Assembly (NCBI RefSeq): GCF_001424585.1
Contig: NZ_LMPJ01000008.1
Coordinates: 186,001 to 250,000 of the forward strand
Direction: 5' to 3'
Length of the DNA stretch: 64,000 nt
Origin: Chryseobacterium sp. Leaf180
GTDB lineage: Bacteria; Bacteroidota; Bacteroidia; Flavobacteriales; Weeksellaceae
Each line of letters begins with the position of its first letter. Positions within the stretch are counted from its first letter, which is position 1. Below the pieces are notes generated by a model, which had not been told where the DNA came from, did not search any database, and was given only the letters and a program-made list of their open reading frames with translations. Positions 55,820 through 64,000 of the stretch are shown here, in pieces. The position numbers were made by a program, and so were the translations under genes.

Positions 55820-55853
55820 AAAAAGCCACAGTCTAAAAGCTGTGGTTTTTTTA
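55820..55853 (+). terminator. Rho-independent terminator after array member 2
   Basis: AAAAGCCACAG/CTGTGGTTTTT stem with an 8-nt loop and T-tract, about 15 bp past the stop. Confidence 0.88.
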
Positions 55854-55894
55854 CCTTAATTCATTTTATTTAGAAAAACATAAACAGATTATAT

Positions 55895-58726
55895 ATGAAG
55901 AAAATTCTACTTATTTTCATTTTACTGCTTTCAGGTTTAAACCTGACAAAAGCACAGCGGGATACCGAGCACTGGATTGCTCCTTATTTCGCGTCAACAT
56001 CGTACACGCAGGCGCTGTATCTTTCAACAGATTCTCTCACGCCATTTACGGTAACTATTTTTAGTAACAATGTTTCGCTGGGAACTGTTTCAATCAGTAA
56101 AGGAAGTCCGCAGATATTTACTGTACAGCCGGGTTTCATTTCTACAGCAAATACAGCCGAGGCGTTCGCTGTTATTAATAAAGGTCTTTACCTGAACGCT
56201 CCGAAACCTTTCTACTGTACGATGAGAATGGTGAGCAGTACGACGCACGCCGAGATTGTTACCAGTAAAGGAAAAGCCGGTATCGGAACCGAGTTTTTTG
56301 TAGCGGCAACGCCGTCTCCATTCAGCACCAGCGGAAATAATTTTTCGGCTGGCGTTTTGGCAACAGAAAACAATACCACCGTTACTGCAACATGGAGCGC
56401 TACGGCACCTATTACTTTTGTAGGAGCCACTCCAACGACTAACACGCATACATTTGTTTTAAATAAAGGTCAGTCTTTCATTTTTGCAGGTTTGGGAACC
56501 AATGCTGCGAATATGGATAAATTTATAGGTGCCAAAATCGTTTCTGACAAACCCATTACGCTTACCAATGGCAATGTAAACGGAAATTTCGGAACAGGAT
56601 CTTCAAGCGGATCAGATGCCGTTCTCGATCAGTCGGTGCCTGTTAACCGTCTTGGAAATACTTTTGCCATGGTGCGCACACGCTCTACTGCAGCAGATCT
56701 TGAAGGTGGGATTATCATCGCAACCGAAGATAACACGCAGGTTTTCCTTAACGGTAATGCGGCACCAGCTGCAACTTTAAATCAAGGGCAATGGTACAGA
56801 ATTTCGGGAGCGAGCTACATTACGCAAGGTCCGAATCATGCGAATATGTTTATTTCTACCAGTAAAAACGTATACTTATATCAGTTTGTGGCAATCACAA
56901 ACAGTAATGCAACGTGTGGTTTTAATTACATTCCGCCTCTCAACTGTTTCTTACCAAGAAAAATTGATGAAATTGCAAAAATTAATGAAATGCCTACCGG
57001 TGCCGGAGGCGCGAGTGCCACGCCGAGTGGAACCATCGTCAAATTAAATATTTTAACGGAAGCTGGTGCCGTCGTAACAGTAAATGGTGTTGCTCCTACT
57101 GCTGCGCAAGGACCTTTTACGGTAACAGGAAATACAAATTGGGTAACTTACGGCATCGAAGGTTTATCAGGAAATGTTACAGTACTTTCCAATAAAGCAG
57201 TAACTGCAGGAATTAACGGTGGATACAGCACGTCAGGCTACGGCGGATATTTTGCAGGATTCTCGTCAATTCCTCTAATTGCCAAGCAAACCGGCGACTG
57301 TATTCCGGGGCTTGTTTTGGAAGTGGATGATGGCTACGACACCTACCAGTGGTTTAGAAACGGAAATCCTATCGTGGGAGCAACAACGTATTCTTATACG
57401 CCGACACAATCAGGAAATTATACGGTAAGAATTACCGTCGGTTCTTGTCCGCCAGCGATAACTCCGGTTTACAAAGTTTTCACGTGTTTACAGCAAACTA
57501 CTGCAACAAGAATTCTCTGTGAAGGTTACATTAATATTGCTCCGCAATTCACTTCATCTACGCAGACTGTGGTGCCGGGAACGGTACAGATCGTTACGCC
57601 GCCTGCAAACGGCACAGCAATCGTAAACCCGACAACTGGCGTTATCGGATACACACCAAATTTTGGTTTTGTAGGAACTGATACTATCAAATATAAATTC
57701 TGCGGAAATGATCCTGAATTTGTCGACTGCGAACAGATTACACTTACGCTTACCGTTTCCGAAAGTCCGGCAGTAAATAATGCAACTTTAAGAACTTGCT
57801 ATTTGGAAGCCAATATTTCAACAGGATTATTTAATCTGACAAACGCTTCGGTAACTCTTGTCACAGGAACTACTAAAAAATATTATCCTTCGCCTACAGA
57901 TGCAAACAATCAAACCAACGAGATTTTAAATCCCACCAATTACATCGCGCCAAATGGCGTTGTCTATGTAAGGGTTTCAAATGCTAACGGCTGTTACAGA
58001 GTTGCAGAAATAACTTTAGTGGTCATTCCGCCGACAAAATCCGACGTTTTAAAAGATAAAATCATCTGTATCGAAGACACGACGTCGCTTGATGCCGGAC
58101 CGGGATTTAATTCTTATCTGTGGAGCACCGGTGCAACAACGCAGGTTATCACTAATGTGATGGTCGGTAATTATTATGTTGACCTCAAAACCGGCGACTG
58201 TATCACCAGACAGAAAGTAACCGTTTACCCTTCAGAACAACCTGTGATTGCCAATATTGATATTAGTACAAATACGGCTACGGTGACTGTTGTTGGTGGC
58301 ACAGCGCCATATCAGTATTCGCTTGATAACTCAAAATGGCAGGCATCAAATGTTTTTCCGGATCTTCCGCGCGGAGAAGTTACCATTTATGTAAAAGATT
58401 CTTATGACTGCGAACCGATCATGGTAACTGTAACTATACCAAATCTGATAAACGTAATCACGCCAAACGGCGACGGCGTTAATGATATTTTAGACTACTC
58501 TGCTTTGGCCAAAAAGAAAAATCTTTCGGTTCAGATTTACGACCGTTACGGCGTTCAGATATATCAGGGAACTAAAGAAAACGGGTATAAGTGGAACGGA
58601 ACCATCAACGGTGGCAAAAAAGTAAATACCGGAAATTACTGGTACAGCGTGAGCTGGACAGAAAACACCAAAAAAGCTTCTGAAGTGAAATTCTCCGGTT
58701 GGATTCTGGTGAAAAACCGAGAATAA
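55895..58726 (+). CDS. T9SS type B secreted protein, IgGFc-binding-like, array member 3
   Basis: 943 residues, the shortest member. The signal peptide ends at LTKAQ (about residue 20). The IgGFc-binding-like region spans about 23-465 (ATENNTTVTATWS, LNKGQSFIFAGL, AVLDQSVPVNRLGNTFAMV). An Ig-like module (about 470-535), a beta module (about 545-625), one VCBS-like module (about 630-710), a WSTGATTQVI module and a SprB-like repeat follow. The CHU_C domain starts at about 853 (ITPNGDGVNDILDY to KNRE). It differs from member 2 mainly by lacking one repeat module. It lies between two hairpins, so it is transcribed alone; no good -7 element was seen. Confidence 0.9.
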   Translation: MKKILLIFILLLSGLNLTKAQRDTEHWIAPYFASTSYTQALYLSTDSLTPFTVTIFSNNVSLGTVSISKGSPQIFTVQPGFISTANTAEAFAVINKGLYLNAPKPFYCTMRMVSSTTHAEIVTSKGKAGIGTEFFVAATPSPFSTSGNNFSAGVLATENNTTVTATWSATAPITFVGATPTTNTHTFVLNKGQSFIFAGLGTNAANMDKFIGAKIVSDKPITLTNGNVNGNFGTGSSSGSDAVLDQSVPVNRLGNTFAMVRTRSTAADLEGGIIIATEDNTQVFLNGNAAPAATLNQGQWYRISGASYITQGPNHANMFISTSKNVYLYQFVAITNSNATCGFNYIPPLNCFLPRKIDEIAKINEMPTGAGGASATPSGTIVKLNILTEAGAVVTVNGVAPTAAQGPFTVTGNTNWVTYGIEGLSGNVTVLSNKAVTAGINGGYSTSGYGGYFAGFSSIPLIAKQTGDCIPGLVLEVDDGYDTYQWFRNGNPIVGATTYSYTPTQSGNYTVRITVGSCPPAITPVYKVFTCLQQTTATRILCEGYINIAPQFTSSTQTVVPGTVQIVTPPANGTAIVNPTTGVIGYTPNFGFVGTDTIKYKFCGNDPEFVDCEQITLTLTVSESPAVNNATLRTCYLEANISTGLFNLTNASVTLVTGTTKKYYPSPTDANNQTNEILNPTNYIAPNGVVYVRVSNANGCYRVAEITLVVIPPTKSDVLKDKIICIEDTTSLDAGPGFNSYLWSTGATTQVITNVMVGNYYVDLKTGDCITRQKVTVYPSEQPVIANIDISTNTATVTVVGGTAPYQYSLDNSKWQASNVFPDLPRGEVTIYVKDSYDCEPIMVTVTIPNLINVITPNGDGVNDILDYSALAKKKNLSVQIYDRYGVQIYQGTKENGYKWNGTINGGKKVNTGNYWYSVSWTENTKKASEVKFSGWILVKNRE

Positions 58727-58750
58727 TTATTATTTAAAATAATTTGCAAT

Positions 58751-58777
58751 ACCACGGCTGCACGGTCGTGGTTTTTT
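58751..58777 (+). terminator. Rho-independent terminator after array member 3
   Basis: ACCACG/CGTGGT stem with a GC-rich 10-nt loop and a TTTTTT tail, 25 bp past the stop. Confidence 0.82.
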
Positions 58778-58811
58778 ATTGAGTTTTAAACAAAACCTCA
58801 ATTATTATTAT

Positions 58812-58819
58812 TAAATTTG
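58812..58819 (+). promoter_or_regulatory. -7 promoter element of array member 4
   Basis: TAAATTTG, 18 bp before the ATG at 58838; an in-frame ATG at 58817 lies within it. Confidence 0.55.
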
Positions 58820-58837
58820 TTGGAAAATCGAGGTCAG

Positions 58838-61800
58838 ATGAAGAAAATTCTATCCTTTTTTCTTGTTTTTTATGTATTCTCTATTTCTTTTGCTCAATTG
58901 GATAGAGAGCATTGGTTTGCGCCTATGATTGATCGGGTAAACAACCCGAATCCTTACCAGAAACTCTATCTTTCGACCAACCGTACTACGCCTTTTCCAG
59001 TGACGATTTACAATAATAATGTGGTGATCGGCACGGTAACAATCAGTAAGAACAATCCGCAAAAATTTGACATTCTCAGAGATTTCATCATAACAACCAG
59101 CCAAACCGATCTTTTCACACCCACTACGAAAGGTTTATATCTGAAGGCAGAGTTTCCTTTTTACGCCAATCTTAGATTTTCAGTTCTGAATCATGCTGAA
59201 ATTATTACTTCAAAAGGCATCGCTTCCACCGGACTTACTTTTCATGCAGCGAGTGCGCCGATTACTGTCGTAAACGGAATTTTAAATTTTATGACCAGCG
59301 TTTTAGCGACGGAAGACAATACAACGGTGACTGTTTCGGGCTATAAACCGACCGTTCAGTTTTCGAACGGAACCAACGGAACGACGACAACTACATTTTC
59401 ATTTACTTTAAATAAAGGACAATCTTACATCATCGACGGCATTGGCGACCTTACCGGAAACGCTGACGGTTTTATTGGTGCTAAAATTCAGTCGAATAAA
59501 CCTATTAACGTTACCAACGGTAATTTTAACGGGCAATATGCCGGAAATATTCCTACGAGTTCGGATATTCTGATGGATCAGTCGATTCCGGTTGAACAGC
59601 TCGGAACCGAGTTTGCGCTCGTCAAAGGAAACGGAACGATTGGAAGCAATATGGAAGGCGCTCTGATTGTTTCCACAGAAATCAACACACAGGTTTATGT
59701 TAATAATGAACTGACGCCTTACGCGGTTTTAAATGTTGGCGAATACGTTGTAATTCCGGACACGAAATATCAACTTCAGGGGACTACTGGACATTATAAT
59801 CTTTATTTAAGAACAACAAAAAAAGCTTACGTATATCAGCTGCTTGCCGGCGATTCTGTTTCCGGATCTCAGGTGGCGACCGGTGGATTTAATTTTATAC
59901 CGGCGCTCAACTGCTATTTACCGAAACAGATTAACGAGCTCGGTTTAATCAATGAAAATTTTGTACACTCAAATGCCAATCCGAACGGTATTTTAAATAT
60001 TCCAACCAAACTAAATCTCATCACAGAACGTGGCGCCGTCGTAACGGTAAATGGTGTCACTCCGCCAGCAACGACCGGACCTTTTGACATGACAGGAACG
60101 ACAAGTTGGGTCACGTACGGAATTCCAAATACGGTTGGTACGATTACGATTTTGTCAAATAAAGCAATCACCGCAGGAATTACTGCGGGAAGTGACGCCG
60201 TGGGTTATGGTGGTTTTTTTGCCGGATTTCCCACGCAACCTGTTATTTTAAAAACAGGCGACTGCGTTCCCGGAATTGTGCTGACCGTAGATCCAATTAT
60301 TTATGAAAGTTACCAGTGGTACGTCAACGGAAATTTAATTCCGGGAGCGACATCTAGTTCGTATACACCGACTCAATCCGGATTTTTTACGTGTGCAGTA
60401 ACTCAGGGAAGTTGTGCGCCGCTCATCACAGTTCCGTTTAAAGTTTTAAACTGCACGAAATTAACTGCTGAGGTTTTCAACATCTGTACATCAAAAATAT
60501 TTACTCCGACATTTACGACAAGCACGCAAACGCCAGTGCCTTCAACTGTCGCGATCACAACGCCACCGACTTTGGGAACTGCAGTCATTAATACAGCAAC
60601 CGGCGTCATTACGTACACCGTGACAAATCCTAATGTTGCCGGAACAGATACTTTTACGTATACCTTCTGTGGAAATAATGCCACGTTCCCAGATTGTGAA
60701 ACGGTGACGGTAACGCTCAACATTCAGCCTGTAACTGTAAATAACGCGACACTCACCGTATGTAATATCAATGGCACCGGAACTTTTAATCTTTCTAATG
60801 CAGTTGTCACAAGCAGTTCTCCGATAACTTTTGCGTATTACACAAGTTTACTGGCAGCGCAGAATGAAGACGCGGCAGGTCAGATTAATAATTTTACAAG
60901 CTATACCGCACCAAACGGAACCGTCGTTTACGCGGTTGTAAAAAATGCAACCGGCTGTAAAAATATTGCGCATATTACTTTGAATCTTTTTCCTTTAGCG
61001 GTTGTAAATGCAGCAAACATCGGAAATGTATGCGATGAAAACTTTGACGGTATTTACACCTTAAATCTTACGACGCTTACGCAGTCAATTCTAAACAATC
61101 CAGCTTACTTTACCAACGTGCGGTATTACGCAGATCTCGCCAATGCCAATCTCGGAAACAACAATACGCTTCCAAACAACTATACTTATACAGTCAGTAC
61201 AACGATCTATATTCGCGTAGAATCACCCGATGGCTGCGCGCCAGTTATTCAGCCGATAAATCTTACAGTCGGAACAAAAATTCAGTTGCTGACCAACGCG
61301 GTGACCACGACTTTTTGCGATGATGATTTTGACGGAATAAAAGACGTGAACATCGGGCAGTTTATTTCGCAGTTTACGACAGATTCTCAGGTAACTTATG
61401 CAGTTTACGGCACGCTGTCAAATGCGCAGAATGAGGTAAATCCTTTAAGCAGTCCGGTTAATTTTACAGGAACGCAAACGGTTTTTATTAGATTCAAAAA
61501 GCCTGGATTTTGTTCAGCAATCGGAACGCTGACGATCACCGTTAAAATTCCAAAAAAATCTGATATTCTATTCGATAAGAAAATCTGTCCAAAAACAAAA
61601 ACAACATTAGATGCAGGCCCAGGATTCGACACATACGTCTGGAGCACCGGCGCTACTACTCCATCGATTATCAATGTTGGCGCAGGAAATTACTGGGTAG
61701 ATCTTACGGTGAACGGATGTACGTACCGCCAGTTTGTAAATGTTTCTGAATCTGTTTTACCGGTCATCACGCAGATTGACATCAACGGAAATACCGTAAC

Positions 61801-62254
61801 AATTACTGCGACCGGAGGAACGCCACCTTATGAATATTCGATCGACGGTATCAACTGGCAGACTTCAAATGTCTTCAATGATGTTTCGCGAGGAACTTAT
61901 ACTGCTTACGTTCGTGATTCTTTGAAATGCGATGTGGTGAAAGAGCCTTTTGTAATTATCAACCTCATCAATACGATTACACCAAATGGCGACGGAACCA
62001 ATGACGTGATTGATTATTCTGCGCTGATGACAAAGAGTAATCTTGAATTCAGAATTTTTGACCGATACGGCGCTGAGGTTTTCCGCGGGACGCCAACCAA
62101 TAAATTTACTTGGGACGGAAATATGAAAGGCCGTCCGGTTTCTACCGCGACCTACTGGTATTTTATCAGCTGGACGGAAAGAAATACAATAACAGTAAAA
62201 TACAGCAGCTGGCTTTTGGTGAAGCACCGAAACAACAGTCTTTGGGATCGGTAA
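58838..62254 (+). CDS. T9SS type B secreted protein, IgGFc-binding-like, array member 4
   Basis: 1138 residues from the ATG at 58838. The signal peptide ends in SFAQ (about residue 19). The IgGFc-binding-like region spans about 25-465 (ATEDNTTVTVSGY, ILMDQSIPVEQLGTEFALVK). An Ig-like module, a beta module and one three-module block (about 640-905) homologous to the duplicated block of member 1 follow. Next come a WSTGATTPSI module, a SprB-like repeat and the CHU_C domain from about 1044 (ITPNGDGTNDVIDY). Unlike the other three it does not end in KNRE but in KHRNNSLWDR, a tail longer by six residues. Function as for the other members. Confidence 0.9.
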   Translation: MKKILSFFLVFYVFSISFAQLDREHWFAPMIDRVNNPNPYQKLYLSTNRTTPFPVTIYNNNVVIGTVTISKNNPQKFDILRDFIITTSQTDLFTPTTKGLYLKAEFPFYANLRFSVLNHAEIITSKGIASTGLTFHAASAPITVVNGILNFMTSVLATEDNTTVTVSGYKPTVQFSNGTNGTTTTTFSFTLNKGQSYIIDGIGDLTGNADGFIGAKIQSNKPINVTNGNFNGQYAGNIPTSSDILMDQSIPVEQLGTEFALVKGNGTIGSNMEGALIVSTEINTQVYVNNELTPYAVLNVGEYVVIPDTKYQLQGTTGHYNLYLRTTKKAYVYQLLAGDSVSGSQVATGGFNFIPALNCYLPKQINELGLINENFVHSNANPNGILNIPTKLNLITERGAVVTVNGVTPPATTGPFDMTGTTSWVTYGIPNTVGTITILSNKAITAGITAGSDAVGYGGFFAGFPTQPVILKTGDCVPGIVLTVDPIIYESYQWYVNGNLIPGATSSSYTPTQSGFFTCAVTQGSCAPLITVPFKVLNCTKLTAEVFNICTSKIFTPTFTTSTQTPVPSTVAITTPPTLGTAVINTATGVITYTVTNPNVAGTDTFTYTFCGNNATFPDCETVTVTLNIQPVTVNNATLTVCNINGTGTFNLSNAVVTSSSPITFAYYTSLLAAQNEDAAGQINNFTSYTAPNGTVVYAVVKNATGCKNIAHITLNLFPLAVVNAANIGNVCDENFDGIYTLNLTTLTQSILNNPAYFTNVRYYADLANANLGNNNTLPNNYTYTVSTTIYIRVESPDGCAPVIQPINLTVGTKIQLLTNAVTTTFCDDDFDGIKDVNIGQFISQFTTDSQVTYAVYGTLSNAQNEVNPLSSPVNFTGTQTVFIRFKKPGFCSAIGTLTITVKIPKKSDILFDKKICPKTKTTLDAGPGFDTYVWSTGATTPSIINVGAGNYWVDLTVNGCTYRQFVNVSESVLPVITQIDINGNTVTITATGGTPPYEYSIDGINWQTSNVFNDVSRGTYTAYVRDSLKCDVVKEPFVIINLINTITPNGDGTNDVIDYSALMTKSNLEFRIFDRYGAEVFRGTPTNKFTWDGNMKGRPVSTATYWYFISWTERNTITVKYSSWLLVKHRNNSLWDR

Positions 62255-62365
62255 ACAATGTTTTTTTTTGTTTAAATAACATTCATTAACAAAATCAGAT
62301 TAAAGTTTAATAAAATTTTAACCCTATAAATTCAGCCGAAATCTAATACTGACACGATTCTTGCG

Positions 62366-62373
62366 TACTTTTG
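62366..62373 (+). promoter_or_regulatory. -7 promoter element of the 62384 gene
   Basis: TACTTTTG, a TAnnTTTG match ending 10 bp before the ATG; the predicted leader is very short. Confidence 0.55.
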
Positions 62374-62383
62374 CGGTATCAAT

Positions 62384-63172
62384 ATGAAGTACTTATACAC
62401 GCTGATTTTATCACTTTTTCTGTCGCAGCTGAATGCACAGAAAATCTCCGGAGAAGTTTTTTTGCGTGATAATTCTGTGCTTTACCTAAACGCGGTTTAT
62501 GTAACCAACGTAAACACATTACGTACAGTTCTTACCAATTACAACGGCGATTTTTCCATAGATGCCAGTCCTGGCGATGTCATCAGATTTACCTCGATCG
62601 TTACAGAAAGGCGGGATGTAAAAATAACTCCCGAGATGTTTTCCACTAAAAATGTGGTTGAACTGAAAATTGCCTATCACGATATTCAGGAAGTTGTTAT
62701 CAGCCGATTCCGGCCGACTGGAAATCTCCGCTATGATTTGAATTCGTTACGGAAAGAAGATAAAGTTTACGCTTTAAAAAAGATTATCGGACTTCCGGAA
62801 CCCAAAGGAGACGGCAAATCACCGGATCTTCCGCTGGCAGGTTTCCGTGATGGCGGTTTAACGTTCAGCATTGAGAGTATATTTGATGTTCTGAGCGGCG
62901 AACGGAAAAAGAAACAGCGATTCTTAGCTTACGAGCGAATGAATAACTCGGTAACCCAAGTGAAAAATTATTTGGGTAAAGATTATTTTACAAGATTAAA
63001 AATTCCTGAAAACCTGATTGACAATTTCCTTCAGTTTGTGTATTCATCAGAGAATATTGAAAGCTATGTGCAGGGCGGAAATCTTGATGCAGTGAAAATT
63101 CCTATCGAGAAATATCTTCCGGTATATCAGCGCAGACTGCGCAATTCGAATCTTCAGGATGTGCTGAAATAA
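62384..63172 (+). CDS. Exported protein with carboxypeptidase-regulatory-like domain
   Basis: 262 residues. The signal peptide ends in QLNAQ (about residue 19). The N-terminal half (about 20-100) is a CarboxypepD_reg-like beta sandwich: ISGEVFLRDNSVLYLNAVYV, TNYNGDFSIDASPGDVIRFT and VELKIAYHDIQEVVIS, as found at the front of TonB-dependent receptors. The C-terminal half (about 110-262) is helical and basic and not assigned. No barrel follows, so this is a stand-alone periplasmic or outer-membrane-associated protein. It has its own promoter. Confidence 0.85.
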   Translation: MKYLYTLILSLFLSQLNAQKISGEVFLRDNSVLYLNAVYVTNVNTLRTVLTNYNGDFSIDASPGDVIRFTSIVTERRDVKITPEMFSTKNVVELKIAYHDIQEVVISRFRPTGNLRYDLNSLRKEDKVYALKKIIGLPEPKGDGKSPDLPLAGFRDGGLTFSIESIFDVLSGERKKKQRFLAYERMNNSVTQVKNYLGKDYFTRLKIPENLIDNFLQFVYSSENIESYVQGGNLDAVKIPIEKYLPVYQRRLRNSNLQDVLK

Positions 63173-63236
63173 GAGATCTTAAATAGTAGAGTTAATTTTT
63201 ATTTGCAACTCACTTTCAGATATTTATTTTTATCAT

Positions 63237-63244
63237 TACTTTTG
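63237..63244 (+). promoter_or_regulatory. -7 promoter element of the 63335 gene
   Basis: TACTTTTG, 90 bp before the ATG, giving a leader of about 85 nt in which no structure was recognised. Confidence 0.5.
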
Positions 63245-63334
63245 CGCCATAAAACAAAAACGCAAATAAAAACAAAAATTTCCGTTACTCTTTGTAAGGA
63301 AATATCTAAAAAAAGTCTAATCAAACAAGTTGAT

Positions 63335-64000
63335 ATGAAAAAATTATTTCTTCTTCTGGCGACCGTGTTGTGTACGGTGATAAGCGCTCAGAAGAAAAAC
63401 AAGGATTATGCCGATATTTTAAAAAGTAAAAATATTTACGAAATCAACGCTTTCCTGCGTGACGCTCATCCTGATGATCCGAGGCGTTCGATCATGAAGC
63501 CAAAGGTGATGGATATGATGCGCGAATATATTCAGTATGCAAAACCAGGCGACCCGAAAGTGCGACAGATGCAGGATTGGCTTGCGCTTCTTAAAAGGCG
63601 TTCTTCTACAAAAATCACTTTTGAAGAGATGAACGAGAACATCAAGAAAAAGCAGATTGCCAAATATCAAAAACAACTTCAGGTGGGCCAGGCAGCGATT
63701 GTCTACAAACCAAGTTCGCCGCAAAACGTATATGCCGTAACGCCGACCGCTACAAATGTAACGCCGATTCCCGATACTGAAGCGTCTGAATTTAACTCAT
63801 TGATGTCTGAAAATCCGTCTGAGCACAAAAATAAAACAGTGAAAATTCTGAACTCCCTTTTTGATAATGATCCAAACTCGAAAGAATGTATCATTATGAT
63901 CGAAAACAAGTCTGACTGTAATATTATTGTAAGAATTGAAGGTATCGGAAATACGAAATACAGACTTCCGGTTCCGGCGCACGGCGACAACTCGATCGTA
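63335..64000 (+). CDS. Exported protein (partial, 3' end beyond window), paralog of 46586-47278
   Basis: 222 codons are visible from the ATG at 63335 and the frame stays open to the right edge. The signal peptide is KKLFLLLATVLCTVISAQ. A helical region (about 20-105) with basic repeats is followed by a Pro/Thr-rich linker. A beta domain begins near 175 with MIENKSDCNIIVRIEG and RLPVPAHGDNSIV. Both parts align by eye with the exported protein at 46586-47278. Confidence 0.82.
   Translation, partial: MKKLFLLLATVLCTVISAQKKNKDYADILKSKNIYEINAFLRDAHPDDPRRSIMKPKVMDMMREYIQYAKPGDPKVRQMQDWLALLKRRSSTKITFEEMNENIKKKQIAKYQKQLQVGQAAIVYKPSSPQNVYAVTPTATNVTPIPDTEASEFNSLMSENPSEHKNKTVKILNSLFDNDPNSKECIIMIENKSDCNIIVRIEGIGNTKYRLPVPAHGDNSIV

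Overview
The window looks like chromosome from a member of the Bacteroidota, class Flavobacteriia, most likely the Chryseobacterium group. The DNA is AT-rich. Shine-Dalgarno sequences are essentially absent, and many genes are preceded by the Bacteroidota -7 promoter element TAnnTTTG. TonB/ExbB/ExbD gene sets include a doubled exbD, and four large proteins end in the type B type IX secretion (T9SS) sorting domain. No tRNA, rRNA, CRISPR array, transposase or prophage was found.

Layout. 1-5281 (minus strand) is an ExbB-ExbD-ExbD-TonB energy-transduction operon. It continues into a small membrane protein, a PstS-like lipoprotein and a TPR protein cut by the left edge. leuS and a lipoprotein gene follow. 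9116-14166 holds a glycosyltransferase, an uncharacterised partner gene and a minus-strand run with waaA (KDO transferase), an NlpC/P60 peptidase and an O-methyltransferase. 14308-22571 holds an OmpA-type lipoprotein, tilS, dsbD, an orphan exbD, a lipoprotein, an alpha/beta hydrolase, a patatin and a DHH phosphoesterase. 22815-30638 is housekeeping: rpmH, an ftsE-like ATPase, trmN6, a sensor kinase, ribE, pdxA, a YceD-family gene, rpmF, accB and accC.

31004-31859 is a small, very AT-rich island with two orphan ORFs, bounded by 29-bp inverted repeats. rocD follows. 33514-43957 is a surface-glycan locus with at least five glycosyltransferases, a polysaccharide deacetylase and a multispanning membrane protein. 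It also carries an FdtA/FdtC/FdtB-type trio, which points to a 3-acetamido-3,6-dideoxyhexose in the lipopolysaccharide or capsule. gltX, accA, a small exported protein and tsf come next.

48425-62254 is a tandem array of four secreted paralogs. Each has a signal peptide, an IgGFc-binding-like N-terminal region, Ig/SprB-like modules and a CHU_C/T9SS type B C-terminus. The array is followed by an exported carboxypeptidase-regulatory-domain protein and by a partial paralog of the exported protein encoded before tsf.

The strongest candidates for something new are the tandem T9SS array, with a block duplication inside its first member, and the inverted-repeat-bounded two-gene island. Domain names come from motif recognition by eye; no database search was possible.
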